From Parasitella parasitica (taxonomy: Eukaryota > Mucoromycota > Mucoromycetes > Mucorales > Mucoraceae): a stretch of 64,000 nt of DNA. Under the pieces are notes generated by a model. The model was not told where the DNA came from. It ran no database searches and saw nothing but the letters and a program-made list of their open reading frames with translations. The number at the start of each line of letters is the position of its first letter. Position 1 is the stretch's first letter. Where the stretch lies: NCBI GenBank assembly GCA_025201805.1, contig MU619285.1:137751-201750 (forward strand). Direction: 5' to 3'. This document shows positions 1-10,740 of this stretch, piece by piece. A program made the position numbers and the translations under genes.

Positions 1-769
1 AGATAGAAACGATGGATGTATAAAATTACTTTCATCGCCAGTCTACGTCAAAGTGAAGAAAAGAAGGCAAGTTTCAACTGCAATTTTTGGGTGAAAGACA
101 AAAGTCTGGAGGCAGATGGATCGTTGAGTTTAATTGCTGAAATTAGTTAAGATCTAGCTTCATTTCTACAACGGTGGTATTACTGGATTTATATTTATAC
201 AGAACACCACAATATAGAATATGATAAGAATGCTTTTTTAAAGGTTACAAATGACGTATAGTACATATTATTGTACACATGTACCCATAAATTCTGTACG
301 GTGGATGCAGAAGGGCAGCATAAAGCTCAGCCAAACCTTGTTAGCCGCCAACAGCCGCTTCGACCCTGGATACATGAACAATCGATCTTTCATGCAGAAA
401 TGAGGAGGTGTGTGCGTTAGAAAAATATGATTAGGTACCTATATTTTATCAAACTAATTATTCTACGGTCCATCAGACTTTCAAGCATTAAAAAACGCCC
501 AAAATTGTTTGGAAACACAGAAACAAGGATAATCTATCTCGTTTTTATTTACTCTATGAAAATCGACAAAAAAAAGAACCTAACCAATTTATTGTAATGC
601 TTTTTAGAAGGTGATACAATATTCCATAAACGAAAAGGGGTTGTGTGAATTTGGTACCTTGCTGCTCATGTCAATCTTTGCAGTGTTAATTGATCCAGGA
701 ATACTTGTATATAAAGCAGCCCATTTTTCCACTTGGCTTTTTTTTTCTTTTCCTTATATCCAAGATACA
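1..769. other. Gene-free left edge, upstream of the P-type ATPase gene
   Basis: No open frame of useful length and no recognisable protein, tRNA or repeat was seen here. The sequence is AT-rich and probably contains the promoter of the downstream ATPase gene, but no clear TATA box was picked out. The first part could be the end of a gene that lies outside the window; nothing in it supports that directly. Confidence 0.5.
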
Positions 770-3700
770 ATGAGAATATTATACAGTAGCCATTCTAAAA
801 TGGCTATCAAATCAACAAGCGTACGGCTGTTGATCTTTTGTTTCATAAAAAATATACTGGCATCGCCTGTATTTCACACTGGTAAGGATTATTTCTGGCT
901 GCTTTTACATGCGGAGGTTGACAAAATAAGCGTTTGTTTTGCAGTTAATGACTTTGATGCGAATGGCAATCAATGTAAATTACCAACCTATAATGCTTAC
1001 CCCTGTCCCCAGCTCTGTGTCCGTGACATTTCCCTGTGCCCACCAAATAATAGACCTCCAACCTGTCCTGAAGGAACAATATATTGTGTCAACGGTGAAT
1101 GTCGTCAAAACTGCGACCCTTCACTTGTTTCTGCCTGCGCGTGTCCTGGCGCCCCTGCTTTGGTTGGCAATGTTTACTCGTGCGGCAAGAACAACCTACG
1201 CACAAATATTGAAAACTTTGACGCAACAAAAAAAGTGAACCAAAGTGCTATTGCATGTGCTCAAGCTGCCAATCTCGATAGTATACCTGTCTGGTCGCCT
1301 AATCCTGAATCGGCCATGTGGAGAGAATGTCCTGCTCCTGACTATGGTCAATTGACATTCACTGAACCTGTTTATATCGCATTGTATGCCTTTTATGGAT
1401 CTTGCTTGCTAACTTTGGTAGCTTGGATTTTATACAAAAAATCCAAAGAAAAGGTGAATATAAAACATATGTACCATATGCTCTGTATATTGATTTATAA
1501 TTGTATCTAAATAGCTGACCAAGGCCACTTTTAACAAAGTTAAAGAGCTTCGCTCCGAAGAGTATCATGACAAAGAAAAGAGTAACATAACCAAAACTGA
1601 GACGGGGGGCTCCAGCAATAATTCCTCAGACGATGGTCTTTCTTCGTTTGAGGAAGGGGACGATATGGTGATTCACGCTTACAAGCGAGATTGGTTCGGT
1701 AACTTTATTATGGTTGTTTTCTTGCTTCAAACTGTTGGTCAGGTGGCCTACATGATTATGATGGTAGAAGACTACTATACCGTCTATATGAAGTTTCGTG
1801 GATTTGGTGAGATTCAAGCTAGTACCTTTATGGGTATGTGGTACATCTTCTTCTTTTGGTTTGCTGGCTTGACCATCTTCCGGTTCAGACTGCCCAATTT
1901 TTTCAGAGTTCGTTGCTCGTATAGTCAGGGCCAGTATGTTCAAATCGAGCGCAAGGAACCTGCGCTCATTTTCCTCGAAGATCAGTCCGACAAGCTCATG
2001 GACTTTGTCAGGTACCTAGAGTTTACTGCTAAACGTATTGCTGGACTGGATGTTGTAGTCACCAATGCTCCACTCAAGTTTACATCGAGCGGAACCAAAT
2101 ACTTTATCTACCAATGCACTCGTTATGTGTATCATCCTGAAACTGAGCTGTTCTCTCCTCATCAATTCCACCTAGGAGACACCAATGCTGAACTTGCTGC
2201 CATCACACAGGGCCTTACTACTGAGGAAGCTCGCCAGAGAGAAGAACTGATTGGCCCCAATTTCATCGAAGTCTATGTTCCCAACTTTGTGGTTGCCATG
2301 TTCCAGGAGTTTTCCTCCTTTTTCTACATCTACCAATTTACTATTCTCTGGTTGTTCTACTACTTTGCTTACTGGGAGGTGGGAATTGCGGATACTCTTG
2401 TCATTTTTTTGTCAGCACTAGTCAAGGTGGTCGTTCGTCTTCGATCTGAAAAACGCATTAAATCAATGGCTGAATTCACTGACCAAGTTCAAATTTTGCG
2501 CGACGGTCAATGGCAGAGTAAATCAACTGCTGATCTCTTACCTGGAGACGTGTTTGAAGTGGCTGAGGGTAAGACTACACCCTGTGATGGTGTCATTCTA
2601 ACGGGCAACATTGTTGCCGATGAAAGCTCTCTTACTGGCGAGCCCTTGCCTATTCGCAAATTCCCTCTCAAAAATGACGATACAACAACTTACGACCGCG
2701 TTGGAAGCAGCAAGATTTCCACCATCTTTTCAGGTACAACTATCTCGCAAGCGCAGCGTACTGAAAAGGGTGGTAAGGTTACAGCTTTGGTCACACATAC
2801 TGGCACAGCTACTGACAAAGGTGAACTTATCAAGAAGATTCTGTTTCCAACTCATGTCTCTTTTATCTTTAATGAGCATATCAAGATTGTTATTTTGATC
2901 CTGCTTGTTTACAGTGTCATCTGCCTTGCCTTGGCCATCTGGATGTACGCCACAGGAACGAGTAAAGTATAGTAAACGGAATTTGTGATGATGTATAACT
3001 CATGATTGAAATAGGTGCTTGGTTTTATGCCATGTTTGTTATTTCGCAGCTGATTTCTCCCTTGCTCCCCGCTGCTCTAGTTGTAGGACAGTCGGTTGCC
3101 GCTGGTCGCTTACGAAAAAAGAATATCTTTTGCGTTGATTTGCCTCGTATTTTGATGGCAGGGAAAAGTAAGTTTCTTAACCAAGCACAAAGCATGCAAA
3201 CAGTCTAACGGACGCTAATCTACTAGTTCAACTTTTCTGCTTTGATAAAACTGGCACACTGACTAAAGAAGGACTTGAGTTCTACGGTGCTCAACCTGTG
3301 GTGGATTCCAACAACATTGTTGAGAATAGAAAGAATAACGCTGTTTCTGAATTCGATAAACACGAGGAAAAGATAGATGACATTCCTTATCTGATGCAAA
3401 TTGGCCTTGCCACATGCCATGCTGTCACTACCTTGAATGGCCAATTTATTGGTAACCCTGTTGATATCGAAATGTTCAAATCTTCGAAATGGCAACTGAG
3501 CGATCACTCTGACTATGTTGATTCGCTGACTCCTTCCAACAATGCCAACGCTGCTGTTCATGTATTAAAACGCTACGAATTCGTCCATGCTCGTATGTCC
3601 ATGTCTGTGGCTGTTCTTGATTCTACCACCAACAAGATTCACATCTTTGTCAAGGGCGCCTATGAAAAGATCAAGGACTTGTCCAATTCCGATTCTGTTC

Positions 3701-5319
3701 CTGCCGACTATGACCGAGTCACTGCAAATCAAGCTAGACAAGGTTGCTATGTGCTTGCACTTTCTCACCGTGAGATTGACTTGGAGCAAATCCCTGGGGG
3801 TCTGGAAGCTTTTAATCACTGGACTCGAGATCAAATGGAAGAAAATATTGACTTTTTGGGCTTAATCATCTTTAAGAATCAATTGAAGCCTGACACTGCT
3901 GAAAACATTGCCGAGCTGAAGCGCGGTGACACTAGAACCATCATGATTACTGGCGATACTGCCTTGACCGGTGTCTACATTGCTCGACAATGTGGTCTGG
4001 CTATGAACGGTAATCCTCGTGTGCTTTTAGGAGACTACAATCACCGTCTAGGTCGTGTAGTTTGGTCTGACGTGGACGAACCTGATGTTTTCCCAGATGT
4101 CAATGTTGACGAGTATTTGTTGAACAAGGACCATACCCCCATCGAATTGGCTGTCACTGGTAAGGCTTTCCAATGGTTGGTTGACCGTGATTTGATCCGC
4201 AAGTACCTGCTGGATATACGTGTATTTGCTCGCATGACTCCAAATGGTAAAGTGCAGTGTGTACAGCTTCACATGGAACGAGGTATTACCGCAATGACTG
4301 GTGACGGAGGTAATGACTGTGGTGCTCTTCGTGCTGCTCATGTTGGTATTGCCATGTCTGAAGCCGAGGCGTCTATTGTTTCTCCTTTCAGCACCAGCAA
4401 TCGAAGTGTTCGCTCCTGTGTTGAACTGATTCGTCAAGGCCGTGGTGCACTGGCTACTTCCATCAACGGCTATAAATATTTGATATGTAAGTTTGAGCAG
4501 GTTTTCTTTGTAGCCTTCTTACTAATTGTATGTGTTATATTTGCAGTGTATGGACAGGTCATGGCTATGCTAAAGATCTTCAACTTTTATTTTTCAGTTT
4601 CAGTTTCCAACTATGTCTGGATTGCTGTTGATGTCCTGATTACTGTTTTATTGACCTGGGCCGTTTCTCAGTCCCGTGCTGCTACTCGCTTAGAAGGTCA
4701 ACGCCCTACTGCTAGACTATTAGGTCCCCAGACACTTGCATCTGGCATGGGTCTTGTTGCGATTAACTGGATTTTCTTGATCGGTGCATTTGTCATGCTA
4801 TTCAAGCAACCTTGGTTTCTCTGTAATGAGTTTGATTCTTCTGCAGTCGACATGTCCAAATGGTACCTGTTAGCTGATAACTATGAAGGTGAGGTATTGG
4901 CTCTAGTGTGTCTCTTCCAATTCATCAACAATGCTGCTGTATTCAATTTTGGATACAAGTTCCGTAAAGCCTTTTACCGCAACTATACTCTGGTATTTCT
5001 TTGGCTGTTGTACATTGCTATAGTCTCCCACTGGACATTGGCCGATCCCAATCGGTTTGGTTGTCTTTTCAGATTTAACTGTGGCACAAAAGAAGTTTTG
5101 GAACAAGTTGGCTATGCCCCTTCGGCTACCTATGTTGAGTCTTACAATACGCCTTTGGGACACAATGTCATGCCTGTTGAATTTCGTTGGAAATTGTGGG
5201 GTCTCTGTATTGGTAATATGGCTGCTGCTTTGATTTATGAAAGACTAGTTGTCTTGGGTCCAGTACATGCCTTCCTTGCAAGGAAGTTCCCTGTGGATCG
5301 ACTGAAAAAGACTTTGTAG
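770..5319 (+). CDS. P5B-type cation-transporting ATPase (Ypk9/ATP13A2-like)
   Basis: Polytopic P-type ATPase of subfamily P5B, which in fungi and animals sits in vacuolar or lysosomal membranes and is linked to polyamine export and metal tolerance. Six exons (770-881, 945-1453, 1524-2961, 3015-3167, 3227-4486, 4547-5319) join in frame to about 1414 residues. After a signal-like N-terminus comes a cysteine-rich lumenal segment (coded at about 945-1330) and a membrane span. The actuator motif SLTGEP (near 2630), the phosphorylation motif FDKTGTLT (near 3240), MITGD (near 3945) and the hinge TGDGGNDCGALRAAHVGIAMSEAEAS (4300-4375) are all present; the last is typical of P5 pumps. In the P5 membrane motif position it reads SPLLPAAL, close to the P5B PPALP form rather than the P5A PPELP. 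The start at 770 is chosen because it gives a hydrophobic leader and an in-frame first intron. Family assignment is firm; substrate is inferred. Confidence 0.93.
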
Positions 5320-5971
5320 TCTAAACTATGACACAATTGTTATTCATTTTAATTATTCTTATTTCTCTTATCTTCAAAATATGTATATATTTGTATTTTT
5401 GTAATTTTTTTTCCTACAATAAACTATACTTCTAGTGTTAATACTTTATTAAAGATATTTATGCAAAATGTAAGATATTGATCTTATTCCCGTGGCAAAT
5501 GTTAGAAGGTTATAATTGGTATTGATCTATTAGAATTTACATTGGATTCTTTCGATTCAACAAAAATGCATCTTACTGATCGATTGCTTCGTTTATTGAC
5601 TTGGCTATGTGCATATTCTTATTCCCTTAGCCACCTTCTCCCTTTGTTGAGACTGTGGCGCTCAAGTAAGACACCTCCATATATGGAATTTTCTTTGTTT
5701 ATTCACATATGCAAACTGATCTCATGCTCCAAAATAGAAATTCGTTCCACATTGAGCCAAAAAATGGGAGCCTGTATGCTAATGATCACCTTTGGCAATG
5801 TAGTAGAATTTTTTTTTTTTTTTACATTAAAATTAGAATACGAAGGCTTTCTCTTTTATGCAAATTTATTATGTTAAAGCCAAAAGCATATTTTCAAGGT
5901 CTAAGCACAAACTTATATAAATAGAGGATGAATCTTTTTTTTATTACAAATTGTACGTATAACAAATAAAA
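5320..5971. other. Intergenic region between ATPase and WWE gene
   Basis: Contains the AT-rich 3' end of the ATPase gene and the promoter of the next gene. A hydrophobic open frame from an ATG at 5566 (starts MHLTDRLLRLL) runs to about 5877 but crosses a 14-bp T run and has no recognisable domain; I do not call it a gene. Confidence 0.45.
5914..5924 (+). promoter_or_regulatory. Probable TATA box of the WWE-domain gene
   Basis: The string TATATAAATAG lies 48-58 bp before the ATG at 5972, a good match to the TATA consensus and at a sensible distance for a short 5' UTR. Most other genes in the window lack so clear an element, so this small gene may be strongly or conditionally expressed. Inference from sequence only. 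Confidence 0.5.
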
Positions 5972-6181
5972 ATGGCCATTCAATGGGTTTACGCCAATGG
6001 TTCGGAATGGGTTCCTTTTGATTCGGAGACTCAGGCTGTTATTGAGACACTTTGGTCCAAGAACTCTTCTGGTTGGATCCAATGTCAGTCATTCAAGAAT
6101 TCTGCAGTATACGTGGATGTGCCTCAAATGGCCCTCATCTGTAATGGCTACTCGTATACTATTGCTAGACGAACAAGTTGA
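5972..6181 (+). CDS. Stand-alone WWE-domain protein (69 aa)
   Basis: Single-exon small gene. Almost the whole protein matches the WWE fold pattern: an aromatic opening strand (IQWVYANGSEWVPFD), an amphipathic helix (QAVIETLWSK), a W/Q strand (GWIQCQSF), a hydrophobic strand with V-Y-V-D-V, and the closing YTIAR-R motif that typifies WWE domains (compare the YxIRR ending of animal WWE domains). WWE domains bind iso-ADP-ribose or the terminal groups of poly(ADP-ribose) and usually sit in ubiquitin ligases or PARPs. Here nothing else is attached, so it would be a bare reader module. A TATA box lies upstream. The domain call rests on pattern recognition by eye; the gene itself is supported by the intact frame, ATG context (AAAATGG) and domain completeness. 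Confidence 0.72.
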   Translation: MAIQWVYANGSEWVPFDSETQAVIETLWSKNSSGWIQCQSFKNSAVYVDVPQMALICNGYSYTIARRTS

Positions 6182-7392
6182 TTTCATATGATTTATCTAA
6201 CTATTGTTTTATCAAAAACACATATTATCCACTTAAATATGCGCTATGTTATTACATTTCATACCTATTTATATCAGATGATGTATTCTGCAATGGCCAA
6301 AACATGTACGCAATAACAGAAAGTCAAACTAAATATCCAGATTACGATGACATGGGTAACACTAACACCAAACAGTATCTACATTTACCCATTTCTTTAA
6401 TGTAACAATTTGTACAGTCTACACTTTCATAATATATCTATGTATTTCCTCTTACATATGCCAAAAACAATTATCTATGCTCAAAATTTCGTATTACTGT
6501 CAGTTCTATCACTTCTAACAATTTACACAGTTTAAACAAATTTAAATGTGTTTTACCTATCAATATCCAGTATTCCAATTATATAAAGATGCCAATATAA
6601 ATGCATTCAATAAAACGTATGATATTTTCCACAAGACTTTTTTAATCCATCATATTATATTATAAACTGACACAATGGGGAGTTGTAAAAAAAAAATCTC
6701 TAATATCTGTTTGTATTTTCAAGCTTTAAATGCTCTCTGCTTTGTCGTGGTAAAAGCCTAGCACAAGTTAAATGCGATATCTGGCCTCTGAAAAATCATA
6801 TAAAAATTTTATCAAAAGACAGCCATATTATAACGATCTATCACATAGTTGCGTTTATCAAAAACTCTTGAAGATTAATTAGGAAAAGAAATCGTTTATT
6901 ACATTCAAAACTGAGAGTGTATATACTTTCTACAAGCTGAAGGAAGTGATTTGAGGTTAAAGGTTCAGTGATGAGACCTTGAAAGATCGGGTATCTATAT
7001 TTATGTCATGCCATGTCCAGTATCATATTAATAATATAATATTTCATGGTATGAATTTATAATATATTGACATTCGGTTTTAAAATTGATGCACCAGAAG
7101 GTAAACAACTAATCTTGCAGATAAACATTAACGTGGTGCACCACTTGCTTATTTCACTAAACAAGTCTGATCATTATTTCTTTGAAAAAAAGTATTGACA
7201 GAAGTCAATCATAAAAGCCATTTTGTCTGATAATTGTGAATGTCTTTTGATATAACCTTTAAAGGAGATTTATAAAATATAAAGAGTATACTTTTAAAGT
7301 AATAGGCAAAGATGTAAATTCTTTATGTTTATTGATATCAAATTGCACACTTTTTTAACCAAACAGAATATGCTTAATCATCACCACTGTTT
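6182..7392. other. AT-rich intergenic region
   Basis: About 1.2 kb without a supportable gene. Open frames are short and interrupted, with many stops on both strands. It holds the 3' ends of the WWE gene and of the minus-strand secreted-protein gene. I saw no inverted repeats or RNA genes. Confidence 0.5.
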
Positions 7393-7893
7393 TTACTCAT
7401 CATCCAAATATTGCACACATCCAAAAGCACTGCAATACAAACCATTGGCTCCAGTAAAGTCAATACAAGCGTTCAAAACTTCTGGGGAACAAGTTGAACC
7501 AGCTCCATTATTGCAAGCGGTTCCCATGGATGAAGTTGAGCAGATTATTGCGCCTTTTGCCTTGAATGCATCACATTTAAATTCAGTTTCCGTGCTACAA
7601 GCTCCAATTCTTGAAGCGGCCGACCGAACAGGGGTTGCTTTAGGCGGTGAAAAAGAATAAGAAGTTCCCTCGTTAGGGTTGTTTGGTAATAGGTTCCCTT
7701 CAGTGTCAATCTGAATGTTCAATGGTAACTTTGAATCTGTAGCAGCAAATGTAGGGATCTTTATCGGGGGCAATCCAATAGGGGGAACTTGATCTGTGCC
7801 TGGATCAGCCACACTTTTTGATTCAAGCGTTGAAGGTTTGGTAGCCTCAATAGATAATGCAAATAAAAAGGGTATGCATATAGCTAGTTTCAT
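7393..7893 (-). CDS. Small secreted cysteine-rich protein (166 aa), unknown function
   Basis: Single-exon gene on the minus strand. The N-terminus (MKLAICIPFLFALSIEA) is a clear signal peptide. The mature protein begins with a proline- and threonine-rich stretch (residues about 20-85) and ends in a compact domain with eight cysteines in the last ~75 residues, enough for four disulfides; it closes with a short acidic tail (YLDDE). No catalytic motif was recognised. The layout (signal peptide, disordered spacer, eight-cysteine C-terminal domain) suits an extracellular or wall-associated protein or an effector-like secreted protein, but that is only inference. The frame is intact, the ATG follows the hydrophobic-leader rule, and the nearest gene (Gpi18) is transcribed in the same direction from further upstream. 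Confidence 0.75.
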   Translation of the reverse strand: MKLAICIPFLFALSIEATKPSTLESKSVADPGTDQVPPIGLPPIKIPTFAATDSKLPLNIQIDTEGNLLPNNPNEGTSYSFSPPKATPVRSAASRIGACSTETEFKCDAFKAKGAIICSTSSMGTACNNGAGSTCSPEVLNACIDFTGANGLYCSAFGCVQYLDDE

Positions 7894-8164
7894 TTAGGTT
7901 ATAATAAGTATGAGTATCTTATTGGGGGTAAAGAGTGAAAAGCATAGATCCATTCAGTATTCATTTATATATTATACGATCGTGTTATTCTCGATGTACC
8001 ATATACGTGTCGTATTTCAACTGATAAGGCATGTATTATATGCGTAGGAATGCTGTCCCTTTTAGTCACCAAATCGATTTATACTAAATTGGTATACTAA
8101 TGTTAGCCACTGACAGTTTCATTATATTATATAAACTATTTAACAAGGATACTACTACAATATA

Positions 8165-9614
8165 TTAAGCTGGAGGTAAGAAACTAGAGAATAGCACTAT
8201 TCCAATCAACCCGTATATAGCAAAATAGCCAAGCACAATGTTGGCAATTAATCTGTTTTTCCCCTCACAGAGTCCCTTGATCCACAAATTCCCCACAAAC
8301 CAATAGAATGGTGGTACTGACGTGAAAAATCGAATAATTACTTGAATGTGCATGGTGGTGGTTGCAAATAATAACAAAAAGGCCCATAAATACATAAACA
8401 CAGCTAGCCTAGGGCTATAATAATTGTCTTTTTTGGTGTTTTGCTTGTCTCGCCTTACTCCCAGCGTCCAAAATGCGATCGAGTCATTTTGAATATAGGC
8501 CTTCAAACCAAATACACTAATAGCAATGATAGGCGCAGCAAGCACAAAATTGGGGATTTGCTTGATCTCGTAATAAGAAAGAAATCCATTATCCCTATAC
8601 AAATACTTTCAGTCTTTTTGAAAATCACAGTATGAATATCTTGTTTTACCAATATTCTTTTTGAACAAATGAATACACTAACGGCAATCTTTGCATACAC
8701 CATGGTCTGTCCAAAGAGCAAAACTCTGAATAGACATAATATTGGAATAAAGCAAACCCACTTGCCGTAATACTTGCGTAAATCACTGATCGCAGTAATC
8801 CAGTAATGAAATTCTAGAGTATGCGTGTCAACAAGCTTTCAGTCATGCTTTGTTGATGTTTACCTGGCGATTAATTAAACGAATCCAAACCAAATCATAA
8901 AAGAAAAACCCAGAATAAACAATAGCGTTTGATCTAACAGCCGAAACGATGCCCCAAATCAATGCCGATTGAAGATATTTCTTTTGGGTGACCCATCGCA
9001 TACCTGTAAAGCTCATAAAAGCAAACAAAGACTCGGTGTAGAAAGAGGACATGAACATTGCAGGTGGAGATAAACAAAAAGCAATTGATGATACATAAGC
9101 TAAATGTTTACTTTTTGGTAATGCAGCCAATGTCAATCTAAGAACACAACAAGTTAGCACTTTTAAAAAGTTGTGTTAATAAAGCGTCTCACTTGTATAG
9201 TGCGCCTGCAGCTAGCACAAACGATACGTTGGCAATCATAATGCCTGAAAGAAGTAGTGTGTATCTGTTGCCTAGCAGGCTTTGAAGGGGCAGGAAGACT
9301 GGTGGGCAGTTTTGTTAGATACTACAAACCAATCTCGTTTTCGAAATTTTACCTGTATTTGCTGCTAGTCTAGCCAACAGTGGCATCACAGGAAAGAAAG
9401 CGGTCTCTTGTTCCAGTACATATCCCTTTTCTGCAATATGTAAAAAATAAAGTGCGTCCCAACGTAAAAACACGTTCAGCAAATTTTTTGTAGCTGTATC
9501 CAGCTGTATTTCGCCTGAGGAATCGTAACTTCCAGTAAAAAAGTATGTAGCTATTGCCAGAGTTATCGTGATCACACGAGAGGCTATCGCAATAGAATAT
9601 ACCTGCTTTAACAT
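8165..9614 (-). CDS. GPI18: GPI mannosyltransferase 2 (Gpi18/PIG-V)
   Basis: ER membrane enzyme that adds the second mannose to the GPI anchor precursor using dolichol-phosphate-mannose. Five exons, read on the minus strand as 9614-9353, 9298-9193, 9137-8864, 8813-8650 and 8594-8165, join in frame to about 411 residues. Family hallmarks seen: the first lumenal loop RWDALYFLHIAEKGY (coded near 9470-9425) with the RWD motif; SSFYTESLFA; RSNAIVYSGFF; the C-rich loop FCSLDRPWC; the GFLSYYEIKQIPNF segment; and the C-terminus LFSSFLPPA. Several hydrophobic spans fit a multi-pass ER protein. Each intron has GT/AG ends, and using the TAG at 8595-8596 as the last acceptor restores the expected YW-D-NGF junction. 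The neighbouring copper-transporter gene starts 368 bp away on the other strand. Confidence 0.92.
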
Positions 9615-9982
9615 ATCAGGAAGAAAGATTACCTGGACTTTTTTTGAGTAAACGGATAATGAATTTAATATGGTTTTTTAGGCTCAATGATGCCTCTTGT
9701 AAAAAAGTTGTCAACAGTAAACATTAAAAATCCTAGTAAACTATAGGCGTTTTGGCAAAAGATATACCTCCTTTGCTTTTATTTGACCTCTCCTGCATTA
9801 CCTATTACAAATTAAAACTTGCTCGTCTGAGGATTATCATCTATTTGGGACACAAGATCTGCACTGCAAGTAATTGTTTTTAGTGTTGCTTTAAAAACCT
9901 CAATATAATCTGATAAGCGCTTTCTATTTTATTTCTTCTTCTTTTTCTCTTTTTATCTAAATCATCAAATAATATTATCAGA
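9615..9982. promoter_or_regulatory. Divergent promoter region, GPI18 / copper transporter
   Basis: The two genes start 368 bp apart in opposite directions, so this stretch must hold both promoters. A pyrimidine-rich run (TTTTATTTCTTCTTC and following, about 9925-9960) lies just before the ATG of the copper transporter, a common fungal core-promoter feature. No certain TATA box or copper-responsive element was identified. Confidence 0.45.
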
Positions 9983-10740
9983 ATGGAAGGGCATCAAGGA
10001 CATCAGGGACATGAAGGGCACACGATGCCCGCTGGCCACGATATGGCAGGCATGTCAATACACGAGGGTCACACAATGCTAGATGTCCCTATTAATCAGA
10101 ATATACCAGCAAGCTGTTCAATGAATGTAAGGCTTTAAAAGCAAAAAACGGCTATCATATAAAAGCTGATTGTGATGCGTTAGATGCTTTTCAACTGGCA
10201 AATAAACGATGTCTGCGTAGTGTTTGAAAGCTGGCACATTCACAATGCTGTGGAAATGTTGATATCATGCATCGTTGTATTTTGTATTGCGGCAGGATAC
10301 GAATATCTACGTGTCTGGAGTAACTCTCTACAAGATCAATGGTCTCATGCAGATAAAAAGAAAATATCAGATCAACAAACATTTGTTGGTGGCCATTCAG
10401 AAGAAGAATACCAGCCAGCGAATACAAGTGCGACAGATTCAACAGGCTTTTTAAGAAAGGACGTGATATTAACTAGGTAAATAGGCAGATACATATCGTG
10501 ATTACAGTGCTTTTTGTTTGTGGGAAATAACACATTTTAACCATTAGACGCTCAAGTAAGCACCAAGTGCTACAATCCATTATATATACACTGCTTGTAG
10601 CAATTAGTTTTTGGCTGATGCTTGTATTTATGACTTACAATGGATATTTGATGATTGCAACAATATTTGGAGCAGGCTTTGGGCATCTGATATTTGGAAA
10701 TGGGAAGCTAAAGGCAAGTCGTGATATACAGTGTCATTAA
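9983..10740 (+). CDS. Ctr-family copper transporter
   Basis: Copper(I) permease of the Ctr family, a trimeric plasma- or vacuolar-membrane channel. Exons 9983-10126, 10184-10476 and 10548-10740 join in frame to 209 residues. The N-terminus is rich in H, M and G (GHEGHTMPAGHDMAGM) and provides metal-binding sites. The first span follows MLFNWQINDVCVVFESWHI, which ends the extracellular part as in other Ctr proteins. The second and third spans (coded at about 10590-10710) include MLVFMTYNGYLM, the MxxxM motif, and the GAGFGHLIFG glycine motif that packs the third helix. The C-terminus ends CH, a reduced form of the usual HCH/CxC metal-binding tail. The variable loop between spans 1 and 2 is hydrophilic (residues about 95-145). 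Whether it is the plasma-membrane or vacuolar type cannot be told. Confidence 0.92.

Noticed and set aside
5542-5877. Hydrophobic 111-codon frame
   Set aside because: No ATG at its start, runs through a T homopolymer, and lacks any family resemblance.
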